64,000 nucleotides of DNA from Cymodocea nodosa (taxonomy: Eukaryota > Streptophyta > Magnoliopsida > Alismatales > Cymodoceaceae): the NCBI GenBank assembly GCA_036874045.1, contig JAZBRI010000004.1, positions 5,766,001 to 5,830,000 of the forward strand. The letters run 5' to 3'. The first letter of the stretch is position 1. Every line of letters begins with the position of its first letter. Below the pieces are notes generated by a model that was not told where the DNA came from, did not search any database, and worked only from the letters and a program-made list of their open reading frames with translations. Positions 49,179 through 59,887 of this stretch are shown here, piece after piece. The position numbers and the translations under genes were made by a program.

Positions 49179-49867
49179 CTAAAAACAAAAATTGCATATG
49201 TGAATCATCTAACACCTTTTTCCCTCGGAAAACTTGCAGATTTCACAGTACGAAGAACAGTATTGAGCCACACAAGTGGATCCGATCAATGAAAAAACAA
49301 TAAAGGTCAAAAGATAGCTCATTTACCCACTAGATTTATGATAAGAACAAAATCAAAATTGGCACGAACAAGACAAGTAAATTCATCAGATCATCATCAA
49401 ACCCGTAATAAAAAAGAGGACTTGTGAAAAAAGAAAGGCGAAAAAAAAAAAGGAAAATATCCCCTGAAAATTCATCAAACCTCTTGAACCATCATTTATG
49501 ATGCTCGAGAAGCCATCGCAGGGATCTTAAATTACCAATAAATAATCTCAAAGATATAATAAGAAGAATAAGAAAAAGGAGCACCCTTTCCCATGGAAAG
49601 AAACAATTATCCGCTACAAACCGATCGATATGGGTAACAGGCGAGTCCATGTTTTCAAATAAATAAATAAATAAATGGAAAGGCAGAAAAAAGCAACGGA
49701 TCCACCAACAGCAGGAAATAAAGAGAAGGATCTCAAGAACCAGATCGGAAGCCTCCACGATCCATAGGACAGACAGACATCAAACAAAAGGAGGAGGAAT
49801 CCAGCTTTTCCCCTCTTCGGAAGAGCGATCTGAGGAAACCTGAAATCGAATCGTAGGCTCCCGCTCA
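49179..49867 (-). other. probable 5'-UTR intron of the 14-3-3 gene
   Basis: Minus-strand reading gives a donor AAG-GTGAGC at about 49867 and an acceptor TTTTTAG ending at 49179, leaving a short UTR before the ATG at 49136. The GC-rich stretch above 49,870 would be the first, non-coding exon and core promoter. Inferred from splice motifs only. Confidence 0.4.
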
Positions 49868-49959
49868 CCTTCAGACGATGTGTTCTCCTCTCCCGCGACC
49901 AGGGGGCACCCACCTTCCGGCCTACAGATTATTATTAGGTCTGGGTGGGGAGAGGAAGG

Positions 49960-52330
49960 AGGGGAAAGACGGTGATGACGAACCCTAGAAACGCTCGGCC
50001 CCACCGGTGGGGGCCTCCCGGTCAAACGGCCAATAGAATCGGAACGCGTGTCAGGTGGCAGCGCGTTTCTGTGGCTGGTGCTGCCGCATGGCTCTCGATT
50101 TGTCGTGCGACCAACACACATTTATTTTTTTCTGGGAGGGTTATTTGCTCCCGTGTCCTCACCTTAGCGACTAATCCCGTACGGATACCATTACGGAAAA
50201 CTTTACATTCCACGTAATCACAAAATTGCAGATTCGATTTTCAACTTCTTAATTGTATGTTATAAATTTTCATGTATTTTTTTTAGAAAAAAAAAATCTC
50301 CTCAATTCCACTTGAAATCCAAAATTTCTAACATTTATCCAAATAAACGACAACAGATGTGCACAGAGGGAAAAATGAACGAGGCTAAAACATTTTGGTG
50401 ATTATTTAAAAAATAGGGAAATGTAGAGACAATTGCATTTGCACACCCAAGTTACAGAAAATTTACAAATACATATGACCGAGAGAGAAATTTCCTTTCT
50501 GTACTACAAGTTAAAAAACATACCTTATATCATCAGACAATGGATTCAGGGAGAAATAATAAGATTATTATCGAAGAGTAAAGAATAATAAGAAATGTAA
50601 CAATAATATAAGGACGAAGAAGAGCATCGTTAATCTTACCATATTTTACAATATCACGGAGAAAAGGAAATTTAAAGTTATCGTTATTAATCCGTCTAAC
50701 AATATTTCCGTCGACTCTCTCAATTTTGAAATTATATTTTGCGTTGAAATAAAGAGAGGACCGTGCAAAATCGATAAATTTAGACAGGTCGATTTTTTTT
50801 AATCAATTTTCGTAAAATGCTATTCAAAATCTTCTTAATTCTCTGTAATATTTATCACCTCGATAATTTATGAAAATATATATTTTTTTAAACACGATTA
50901 CGTAAATGTTTGTCACATATGAAACATAAAATACACGGAAGAAAAAAGAAATTCAATACAAGAAAAACTATACAATCATTCCAGAAGGTTTTTTTGGCCG
51001 GGAAGGTTGAGCAATCATTCGATAAAATAGTATATCAATATATATATTTTAGATAACCACGTTAAAAAAATACTGTAAGTAAGTACTTTATTTATATTTA
51101 TCTATTTTTTGATAGGTTTAAATAAACAAAAAGGGTAAAGAAATAACTAGATAGTGGGGAACGATCGATATCGTCTTTGACCCAAACACAAACACTTCGG
51201 CGCCGTCCAACATTGAAGTTAACATTGATTAGATCAGATATGAATTGCGTCTACGTCCTTCCAACATAAAGCTTTATCATGCATGCAAGGACTATCATAA
51301 GAAATTATTTTCTTATTGTACCCGTACTGTTTGAAATTATTTATTTTCAATAGCAATATTCTGAGAAATTTTTCTTTTTTAAAAAAAAAAAAAATAATGT
51401 AGAGTACCAGCAAGTCGACAAAAGTGAACTGCTGCTCTCTAGAAGTTAACGTCAAGAAGATTTTTTTGAAGAAGATGTAATCGAATGATGTATGAACTTA
51501 ACTTTCTTGGAGGTACTCCTAGTTTTTAAGAGATTCTTTCTTATTAATCGAAGCTGAAGAATTGATGACTTACGAGTGGAAGTCAAAGAAGGGAGGAGGG
51601 GGGGTTTTGTGCTTTCTAGTAAGTAATATTACTGGAAAAGCATGAAAAAGGTAGTCTTGGAAAAGTATTTCTTAATATTATCATATTTATACGGTATGGA
51701 AATTTTGTGAAAGTATTTTTTAATGTTTCCTACGTATAAAAAGATTATCATTGGAAGACTATTTTAGAGTTTATCGTATAAAATTTTGTTTGATTTCTTC
51801 GTAAATCATTTTTTATTCACCGTCAATAAAAAATCATATATTCTTCCGTGAAAGTATTTTATAGTTTCAACGTCCATCAAACATAAATCCAAATATATCA
51901 TTAAAAAAATCCATAATTTCCTTAAGCTTTTCTCAGAAATTATTAACGTCTTTTTATAATATTAAACCAAGAGAAAATTTGCAGACTAAGCTAACAATTA
52001 TTTAACATTGAGAATGTGAAAGAAAAATGAAAACGTAGAAAAAAAAAAAAAAAAGTAAAGGAGAACAACATATTTAGAGCAATACACTAGAGAATCTTAT
52101 GGAATAATCAGTGTTATCTTTCACTCGATTTTGAAAATTAACGCTATTATTATACAACCAAATAAAAAGAATCGCTTTTCCATAAACTAATGGAAAATAA
52201 AAATTTAAATGAAAATACTATCAATGCGTATTTTTTATTTATTCATGTATTCTTGATAAATCTGATATTATTGTAAATATATTTTTTATTTAATATCAAG
52301 AAGTAAGTAACATCCATAAATCAAAATAGA
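49960..52330. other. intergenic sequence between 14-3-3 and ELOF1 genes
   Basis: The left 250 bp is GC-rich and is probably the 14-3-3 promoter. The rest is AT-rich with A and T runs, and I see no gene, RNA or clear transposon in it. Confidence 0.45.
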
Positions 52331-53701
52331 ACGCGTCGTTCAGAGCGCTATCGGCTCATCCTCTGCCTCGTCTCTCTTCTGTCGTCGTCGGCCGGCGGCC
52401 GCGGGAGCAGCGCAGGTGCATCTTCTTCCTCTTCCGAGTTCGATATGCGAAGATCGATTGTTTTGGGAAGTTATTACCTCGATGATTGGTGTTCTTCCTG
52501 TTGTTCGTGAGGTTTTTATGATGTTTTTCAACTATGGGAAAGTAATGCTCTTTTGGCTATTGTTTTGTGTTGGAAATTTGATGAACTTCCGAAAACATAT
52601 GGCAAACGATAGATCGGTAGGAGTAATTGGCAAACGAAGAAGACGAGGAGTTGGGAAGGTGAAGATTTGGGGGAAGGAATGAATAAGGGCGGGGATATGT
52701 AAATTGAGAAACAGGATCTTTGGAAGAGAGGAAGGAATCAATCTGCAAAAAAGCCATACCTTCTAACGAAGAGGGACGATCATAGGTGAGGCGTCGTGGA
52801 GTGAGGGATATATGGAGTAGGGGGACTACAGTGGCGGAAGATATTTCCATGTTATTATATTAATTAATGATTCCTTCGAAGGTGTCATTGATAGGCTGAT
52901 TTCTGCCATTTACATGTTAGTTGTTCTTTTTAATGATTTTATTTATTAAATATGACTTTTATAAACAGGTTTCCATGAGAATATTTTCCCATAGGCATCC
53001 TTTTTATGTTTTGTAGGCAAAATTAGTTATATGGTTAGTTAATCGCTTAATCTATGACATAATCTATTATATCTTCAAGTTTCTTCTAATATGGAATACA
53101 TTACTGTTAAAATTACATCCAAACTTTGAAGATTAAAATTAACAAAATGTGCTATTATTAATTTATTTACATCAACGATAGATGATTATTTAACTTAGGT
53201 GAGATTTGTGCGAATTGCACATTATATTTATTGATATTTAGTGGCAAAATCTATATGATTATTGTTTCCCTTCTATGTATTTATTGTTAAAAAAGCGAAC
53301 ACCTATAGCACTGTTTCACATAACCATGTGCGAAGAATTTGAACTTTATGAAGTTTAATTTACAAAGGGAATTTTCTAGTAATTTGAACTCCATGTTTTT
53401 TAGCCACTCTCTACCAAAGAAATGCTTCTTTTTTAATCAATACCTAGTTTGTGATTTCCTATATACAAATCCTATTTTGGTGTAACTAAAAAAATAACCT
53501 AGTACTCTCCCATTTCCGGTTTCCTCAATGGAAGTATCTTGCTCTTGTACATGCACCCATGTATTTACCGTCCCATGTGAACAGTAGATTTCTGCATTGT
53601 GTACTTATTCTTGTTTCTTTTTTTATGAAAATCCCATCGACGTCATTCTGAATTAATCATTAACTATTTGTTTTAAAGACAAGAAATCCAAAACTTGAAG
53701 C
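52331..53701 (+). other. probable 5' UTR and UTR intron of the ELOF1 gene
   Basis: A GC-rich patch at about 52,340-52,440 (GGCCGGCGGCCGCGGGAGCA) looks like a first non-coding exon, with a possible CAG-GTGCAT donor at about 52,413. The AT-rich stretch up to about 53,680 would be an intron ending just before the ATG at 53702. Open frames inside it show no recognisable domain. Confidence 0.35.
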
Positions 53702-55279
53702 ATGGGAAAGAGGAAGAAGTCAAAAGCAAGTCCCCTTCCCAAGAAACGAATGGAAAAGCTTGACACAGTCTTTTGCTGTCCATTTTGTAACCATGGAAGC
53801 AGTGTGGAATGCCGCATGTATGCTTGTGGCTCTTTGGAACATTGTTATTTCACTTTTCTTTTTTTCAAAATTACAATTGTGTTTGTTTTTGTTCAGTGAC
53901 ATGAAAAACTTGATTGGAGAAGCTTCCTGTGGCATTTGCCAGGAGAGTTTCAGCACCACTGTTACAGGTACTTTAAAATTTAAATTAAAGTTTAGCAAAA
54001 GGATGTAGTGTGGTAAATTACTTGCTGCTCGGTGAGCAGTGTGGCAAAGGAGTTATCTAAATAAATAAGATTTAAATAAAATATTCAAATTGCAGTTGTA
54101 TACCAAAGGTTCTAACAGAATAGGAACCCAGATTATGTTAGATTCAGATGCCATTTTCTGATTTTGTGTTTCACAGCTGGCTAAGCAGTTTTACATTTTT
54201 CTGTCCTTTTGGAGCTGCTTGAGTGTGTTGCCAAGTTCTCTATTATAAATGCTACCTCAGATGCAGTACATCTCTTTTTTTTTTTTAGAATAGTTGGTTG
54301 CTTTTTGGGGAGAGAAAAAGTGAAGAGTGAAGGGCTTCCATTCCTACCAAAAACTAAGCTTGGATCGTTTCTGATAGAAGCTTAATATTTTGCATTTTGC
54401 TTAATGTTTCTTCTTGTGGAGTGGAAGAGAGAAAATGATCTCATTGATTAACTGAGTTTAACACGTGCATAGAGTGCAGAGAGAAAATGATCTTATATTT
54501 ATAAAACTTGGTTAGTAATGTTTGGTGAAATAGGTAAACATAATTGCTTTAGAATTTAGGTTTTTAGGTTTGAACTCTCAAAAACCAAATAAGCTTCTCA
54601 TTGTTTATCAAAAGTTAGATTCTTCAAAGGCGTCCAAAAAGTTAGGACTCTAGCAATGAAACTGGAGGCTGTCTAGGAGTGGTTTTAAATAGAAACCAAA
54701 TCATTCGATCCAAGCAAAGAAGGAGATTTCATTAGTTGTTTCTTTAGTTTATCTCTTTCTCTTAATTTCAGCTTCTGACTAATGTTTCCACTTTCAGAAG
54801 TGAAGCTTGCAGATGTACTTGGATTAACTGCTACCCTCTGAAGTAGTTAATCCACACAACCAAGCTTTTAGATGTTTCTATGTTACAAAATTCAACTCCC
54901 TGAATTAATTTTTTTTGAAAATGGTTGATGTTGTTAGGTTTTGAACTTAAAGTTATTTTTCTTCTTTAGTAGAAAAGACTAGTTAGCCAGACTAGTGGTG
55001 GTGATCCTATTGACTACCGTTGCTTTCATTGTTTTACTCATTTATTGGTATTTATACTGTTGGCTGATCCTTTGTGTTGTACCTTTTTGCAGCTTTAACT
55101 GAACCTATTGACATGTAAGTTCTCCATATTTTAGAAAAAATTCCTAAATGACCCACAAAAAGTAAACCACCGCCAAAAGTTATACATTATAACTTGTGTT
55201 TTGTTATCGTCGTTGCAGATATAGTGAATGGATAGATGAATGCGAACGTGTGAATAATCTCGAAGACGATGGTACCTAG
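53702..55279 (+). CDS. ELOF1: transcription elongation factor 1 homolog (ELOF1)
   Basis: Small zinc-finger factor that travels with RNA polymerase II in the nucleus. Four coding exons: 53702-53817, 53897-53967, 55093-55114 and 55219-55279, giving 89 residues. The sequence follows the family along its length: a basic start (MGKRKKSKASPLPKKRMEKL) and the zinc ribbon with Cys26/Cys29 in CPFCNHGSSVEC and Cys50/Cys53 in CGICQESFSTT. The C-terminal ALTEPIDIYSEWIDECERVN completes it. Exon 3 is only 22 bp but is fixed by frame and by the conserved peptide. Residues after VN are variable in the family and here read NLEDDGT. Identity is very secure. Confidence 0.95.
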
Positions 55280-56544
55280 ACTGGTTTTTCACAGAGGTCT
55301 TCTTTCTGAAGCGCATATTCGCAAGCACCTCTTCCATTTACATCCGTCCATACGTTATCTACTAGTGCTGAGACCGAACCTTTTGTGTTCAAATGTAAAA
55401 TGCCAGTGGGAGGCGCTAAGCATCGCTCGGGTGTGTATATGCTTCCATCTATCTAGATGATATCTGGCATTGTAAGTGACAAAAAGATCTGCTAAATTTG
55501 AAACCCTAAAGAGCACTTGGTGAACGGTTTGTGTTGGTCTATTCAACGCATTCACTGTATAAACATAAACGGGGTTCTTTCATTTGAAAAAACATCGGAT
55601 TACTGAGCACTTTAACCATCGCAAAATGCTCAGCCCAAGCTTTTTAACTTCTCATATCAACAAGATGAGGACGGGTGCCTTATACACTATTTCTGGGCAG
55701 ATGTTTCCTCTAAGGTGCATGGATTTCGTATTGCTTGGTACTAATCATCATAGCCAGACCATCTGTCGGCTTCGGCGTAATGCTCGACACAAACGGGATT
55801 CTTTCATGTGGTTGTTTGCTATAGAAACATTGTAACCAGAGACGGTCCTCAGGTTCTCCCGTCAACATGTAGCAGCAAAACTGGCTATCACGATAGATTC
55901 TATATCAGGCAATGGTTTGTTGACAAATTCATTTTTTGGGTGTTTGTGGGATTCAAAAACTCCAAAAGAAATGTAAATGGGCTTACAAGAAGTGAATGGA
56001 TGAAAGGTTTATATCAGATCCGTAGCAAGTGGGTTCCGGCCTTTAAGAACAAAACATTTTTCTCTGGAATGACAGGCATTCGATAGCGTAAGAAGATGAA
56101 TTCTTTTCTTCGTAGCAAGATCGCAAAAGAAAGTACTTGATTTTGTTCGCAGGGTTGAGTTTGCTGTGTTGTGGGCACAACGTGAATGTGATATCCATGA
56201 TTATTATGAAACAAAAAGGACAAACCTAAGGTGAAGAAACCTTTGCATACGGAAGAACGAACGGGTGGCATATACATACGACAGGTGAAGAATGTTTCTT
56301 ATATTTCAGACAAACTTTAGCAAAACGAAAAAATATTATGTTCATAGATACCTAGGTGCATGATCTCCGTTGTGTACGGTACAATCCATTCTCCGATGAA
56401 GAGGGTCCGAATCCGGATCGGGATTCGTATAAAACAGGCAGTTGTCAACACTAACACTACATATAATATATAGAACGTAACCACCCACCCCACCTTCTGC
56501 TTCCTCTCGCAAACACCACCGTTGCAGCCACGGACAACAACTGC
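55280..56544. other. ELOF1 3' flank and intergenic sequence
   Basis: Mixed-composition sequence with many short frames but no recognisable protein. The GC-rich rise after about 56,460 leads into the PLAC8 gene. Confidence 0.4.
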
Positions 56545-57363
56545 ATGTCTCCCTCCGTCGCCCACTCGGGGTCGCCACCCACCGCACCACCGGTGCAGCC
56601 TCTGGCGCCATCGACCGCCAGACACAATCCGACCGATCGACCGATGTCCACCGGCCACCCGACCTTCGGCGTGCATCACCACGTGCCTCACGTCCCGGCG
56701 AGGTGATCCACCGACCTCTGCGGCTGCACGGACGACATCAGAAACTGTTGATCACACGACGACCACCACCAATCCTTAATTATTAATTTTTCCATCAACA
56801 TTATAATTAATACACACAAACTAATAGTCGGCCAGTTAATTGTTGCATGGTACATTTACGTATGTAGGTGGCCTGACGTGCCTCTGCCCTTGCGTCACCT
56901 TGGGTAGGATCGCCGAGGTCGTCGACGGGGGAACGACATGTGAGACATCTGACTGATTAATCAAACAATACCTGCACTTCACATGCATATTTATATATAT
57001 ATGAATGTATGTATGTATGTATAGACCTGATTGGTTTGTGAGGTTGGTGTGTTCAGCGTGTTGTGCGAGCGGAGGGCTGTACGCGATGATCATGTGCTTG
57101 ACGGGGTGGCCGTTCCTGTACTCGTGCTTGTACAGGTCGAAGCTCCGAGGGCAGCACCTGCTGGAGGAGACGCCGTGCTCCGACTGCCTCGTCCACTGCT
57201 GCTGCGAGTCCTGCGCCCTGTGCCAGGAGTACAGAGAACTCAGGAACCGCGGCTTCGACCCCAAATTGGGTACCACCTCCACCAACCCTAATTTACCCGA
57301 ATCGCCTACCCTAAAAGAAAAATGTGTCTGTGTTGAGCTTTCAGTACATATTGAAAACGAGTA
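56545..57363 (+). pseudogene. PLAC8 / cell number regulator-like gene with in-frame TGA
   Basis: Plant PLAC8 proteins are small Cys-rich membrane proteins of the FW2.2/CNR and cadmium-resistance families. Exons: 56545-56746, 56868-56939 and 57057 onward, with GT-AG borders and matching phases. Exon 1 encodes a Pro-rich leader, then R-stop-STDLCGCTDDIRNC. Exon 2 encodes GLTCLCPCVTLGRIAEVVDG. Exon 3 encodes [47 protein letters not shown] and [12 protein letters not shown]. The family has Trp before STGLC; here the codon is TGA (56704-56706), so the frame from either upstream ATG stops before the whole domain. Everything downstream is intact, so the break looks recent, or it is a sequence error. 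After GFDPKLG the frame reads on to a stop at 57363, or a GGTACC donor may lead to a final exon I could not place. Confidence 0.75.
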
Positions 57364-57577
57364 GCGAGGCATTGGACAACATCTTTTGTTGTCTTCTGAT
57401 GTTAATTTGCCTGAAGGTTGTCATAAATTTGAGAATGACCCTTGATACGGTCATTGCATGTTGATCAATGCCAAGGATTCATAAAACTAATGAACAATGG
57501 ATCCAACCGTATATATGCACAGTTATCATAACCTTGTACCGTTATGGATTGTGACCCCACCTATCTATCTTCAAGTG

Positions 57578-57594
57578 CCCCCCCCCCCCCCCCC
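57578..57594. repeat. poly-C tract (17 C)
   Basis: Seventeen consecutive C residues downstream of the PLAC8-like gene. Exact length is uncertain in any read-based assembly. Confidence 0.9.
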
Positions 57595-57959
57595 TCCTTT
57601 CTTCTTTGAATAGATACATCTGGAAAGAATTCTGAAGAATCAAAGATTTATCATGTCTCTATGATTTCCGTGGCCTATTGGAACTTGGTCTGGTCATTTT
57701 TGCAAATCTTGCTGTCAAGGATCCCCTACCATTATTATTAGCTTTCTCTGTTGGGAACCACCCACCCATATATGCTTATGTTTCGGTGCCATCTAAATGT
57801 AATGAACTCATTACATAAATATCTCTCTACGTTAATAAAGAACGCTTCATTCCGTAAAAAATTCAAGTTATTAAAGTTAGTCAGAAACGAATAAATGCTG
57901 ATTTTTATATTAATCAAGATTTAAACCTTAATAATAAAAAATTAGGAATATCATTGTTA

Positions 57960-58140
57960 TTGAGTGATTAAATAAAAACAGAAGAAGAACGATCTAAAAT
58001 TGCTTGATTAAAAATTTAAATTTATATAATTTAACTGAAAATTTGATCATTGGTGGAAATATTTGGAAGAAAAGAATTCGTTTGGCCGATCATATATGGT
58101 GAGAATATGAATGAAGTTGTTGTCGTCGTCGTTGATTATT
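57960..58140 (+). mobile_element. 3' end fragment of an RTE-like LINE
   Basis: The stretch TTAAATTTATATAATTTAAC followed by GAAAATTTGATCAT matches the equivalent positions of the LINE copies at 26080-26130 and (minus strand) 60230-60290. It is followed by a GAAAAGAATTCGTTTGGCC block, as in the 60-kb copy, and a GTTGTTGTCGTCGTCGTTG tail. Only the last part of the reverse-transcriptase region and the 3' tail remain. Confidence 0.7.
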
Positions 58141-58477
58141 ATTTTTAAGTAATTAAGATAATTTAATTGATTTTACGTTTATTAAAATTTAAATTTTACT
58201 TCTATTACGAATGAAATTAAAAAATTTTTTTATTTAAAAAAAAAAGATAATAAATGTGAAGTGCGACTTTTGTGAAGTCGTCTCCCTAAAACACCTTTTG
58301 TTGGAAAAGCACAGACTCGGATATCCGAAGGCGGCGATCTGCAATTTTCCAAAAGCTGAGATGAGATGGAGAAAGGAGTGTGAGTGCGAGAGAGTGAGAG
58401 GTGGAATCGTTTCTCCTCCGTTCCCCTAATTCAACCTGCGAAGGTAAGCCACCGGAACCCTAATCTCTTTACGCTCC

Positions 58478-59863
58478 ATGTCGTCCGATCCCAACCGTGC
58501 CGCCAACGGCGGCGACACCGAGGAAGACGACGGAATCAACGGCCACCACGTCCCCAAGAAGCCACGCCCCAACTTCCCCATCACTGACGAAGAGATTCGC
58601 GAGGAGTTCGCACACCACGACTCCGCCGTCGCTCGCATCAACAACGGCAGCTTCGGATGCTGCCCTTCCTCCGTCATCTCCGCCCAGATACGGTACCAGG
58701 GTCTCTTCCTTACACAGCCGGACAAGTTCTACTTCGACCACCTCAAGCCCTCCATCCTCCGGTCGAGGTCTCTCATAAAGGACCTTATTAATGCCGATCA
58801 CGTCGACGAGGTTTCCATCGTCGATAATGCCACCACGGCCGCTGCAATAGTGCTGCAGCAGGTCCAGTGGGCGTTCGCCGAGGGGAGGTTCCAGAGGGGC
58901 GACCCGGTCATTATGCTCCACTACGCGTACGGTTCCGTCAAGAAGTCGATTCATGCTTACGTTGCTCGTGCCGGCGGCCATGTGATCGAGGTGCAGCTGC
59001 CGTTCCCCGTGACCTCGGACGAGGAGATCGTGGTGGAGTTTAGGAAGGCGTTGGAATTGGGGAAGGCGAATGGGAGGAAGGTGAGGTTGGCAGTCATCGA
59101 TCATATTACTTCCATGCCGTGCGTGGTGATTCCTGTGAAGGAGCTGACGAGGATATGCAAGGAGGAGGGTGTGGAGCAGGTTTTTGTTGATGCCGCCCAT
59201 GCCATTGGCAGCGTTGAGGTCGATGTCAAGGATATTGGAGCAGATTTTTATACGAGTAATCTTCACAAGTGGTTCTTTTGCCCACCTTCCGTTGCATTCC
59301 TCTACACCAGAAAGTCCCCTGCCTCTTCCTCTTTGCACCACCCCGTAGTGTCATGGGAATATGGTGGTGGCCTTGCCGTAGAGAGTGCGTGGATTGGAAC
59401 AAGGGATTATAGTTCTCAGATCGTTGTGCCGGAGGCGTTGAATTTTATCAACAGGTTTGAAGGTGGTATTGACGGTATACGTAAGAGGAATCACGTGAAG
59501 GTCATTCAGATGGGTAATATGCTTGCAGAAGCCTGGGGGACGGTACTAGGATCTCCACCTGAGATGACTTCCAGCATGCTTATGGTTGGGTTGCCCGCCT
59601 GTCTTGGGATCTCTAGTGAAAATGATGCCCTGAATCTGAGAGGGTATTTGCGTGAAAAGTTTCTTGTAGAGGTCCCTATATATTATAATGAACCACTGAG
59701 GGAAAATGAGGATGGAATGCTATGTCCCGGTGGCCATGTTACAGGGTATGCCAGAATCTCTCACCAGATTTATAATGTGGTTGATGATTACTGTAGGCTC
59801 AGGGATGCTGTAAATAAGCTTGTCAAGGATGAGTTCAGTTGTAGATCCTTACTTTCTAACTAA
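58478..59863 (+). CDS. LCD: L-cysteine desulfhydrase, PLP-dependent
   Basis: Degrades L-cysteine to H2S, pyruvate and ammonia; member of the class V aminotransferase fold (NifS-like) in the plant LCD group. A single coding exon of 461 residues. The N terminus is charged and variable. The conserved core runs from NNGSFGCCPSSV through VDNATTAAAIVLQQ, LHYAYGSVKKSI and DHITSMPCVVIPV. The PLP region carries Asp238 and His241 in VDAAHAIGS and the Schiff-base Lys264 in YTSNLHKWFF. The C-terminal domain holds GTRDYSSQIVVPEAL and GYARISHQIYN. Base composition falls from GC-rich at the 5' end to neutral at the 3' end, as in monocot genes. A GGTAAGA donor 24 bases after the stop (59888) and an ACAG acceptor at 61594 suggest a 3'-UTR intron. 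Annotation as desulfhydrase rests on family resemblance; substrate is not proven. Confidence 0.93.
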   Translation: MSSDPNRAANGGDTEEDDGINGHHVPKKPRPNFPITDEEIREEFAHHDSAVARINNGSFGCCPSSVISAQIRYQGLFLTQPDKFYFDHLKPSILRSRSLIKDLINADHVDEVSIVDNATTAAAIVLQQVQWAFAEGRFQRGDPVIMLHYAYGSVKKSIHAYVARAGGHVIEVQLPFPVTSDEEIVVEFRKALELGKANGRKVRLAVIDHITSMPCVVIPVKELTRICKEEGVEQVFVDAAHAIGSVEVDVKDIGADFYTSNLHKWFFCPPSVAFLYTRKSPASSSLHHPVVSWEYGGGLAVESAWIGTRDYSSQIVVPEALNFINRFEGGIDGIRKRNHVKVIQMGNMLAEAWGTVLGSPPEMTSSMLMVGLPACLGISSENDALNLRGYLREKFLVEVPIYYNEPLRENEDGMLCPGGHVTGYARISHQIYNVVDDYCRLRDAVNKLVKDEFSCRSLLSN

Positions 59864-59887
59864 AAAGAGGCACACTCTTTTCTCAAG

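Larger units (their letters stand above)
57364..58360. other. intergenic sequence between PLAC8-like and LCD genes
   Basis: Holds a 17-base C run at 57578-57594 and, at 57960-58140, the 3' end of an RTE-like LINE (separate entry). The sequence from about 58,260 is the L-cysteine desulfhydrase promoter and 5' UTR; ATGs at 58361 and 58366 would open short upstream frames if transcribed. Confidence 0.45.

Noticed and set aside
56836..57372. 178-codon minus-strand frame over the PLAC8-like gene
   Set aside because: The plus strand carries the ordered PLAC8 cysteine motifs; the minus frame is a shadow.
58469..59341. 290-codon minus-strand frame opposite L-cysteine desulfhydrase
   Set aside because: Antisense shadow of a GC-rich gene; the plus frame has the conserved PLP motifs.
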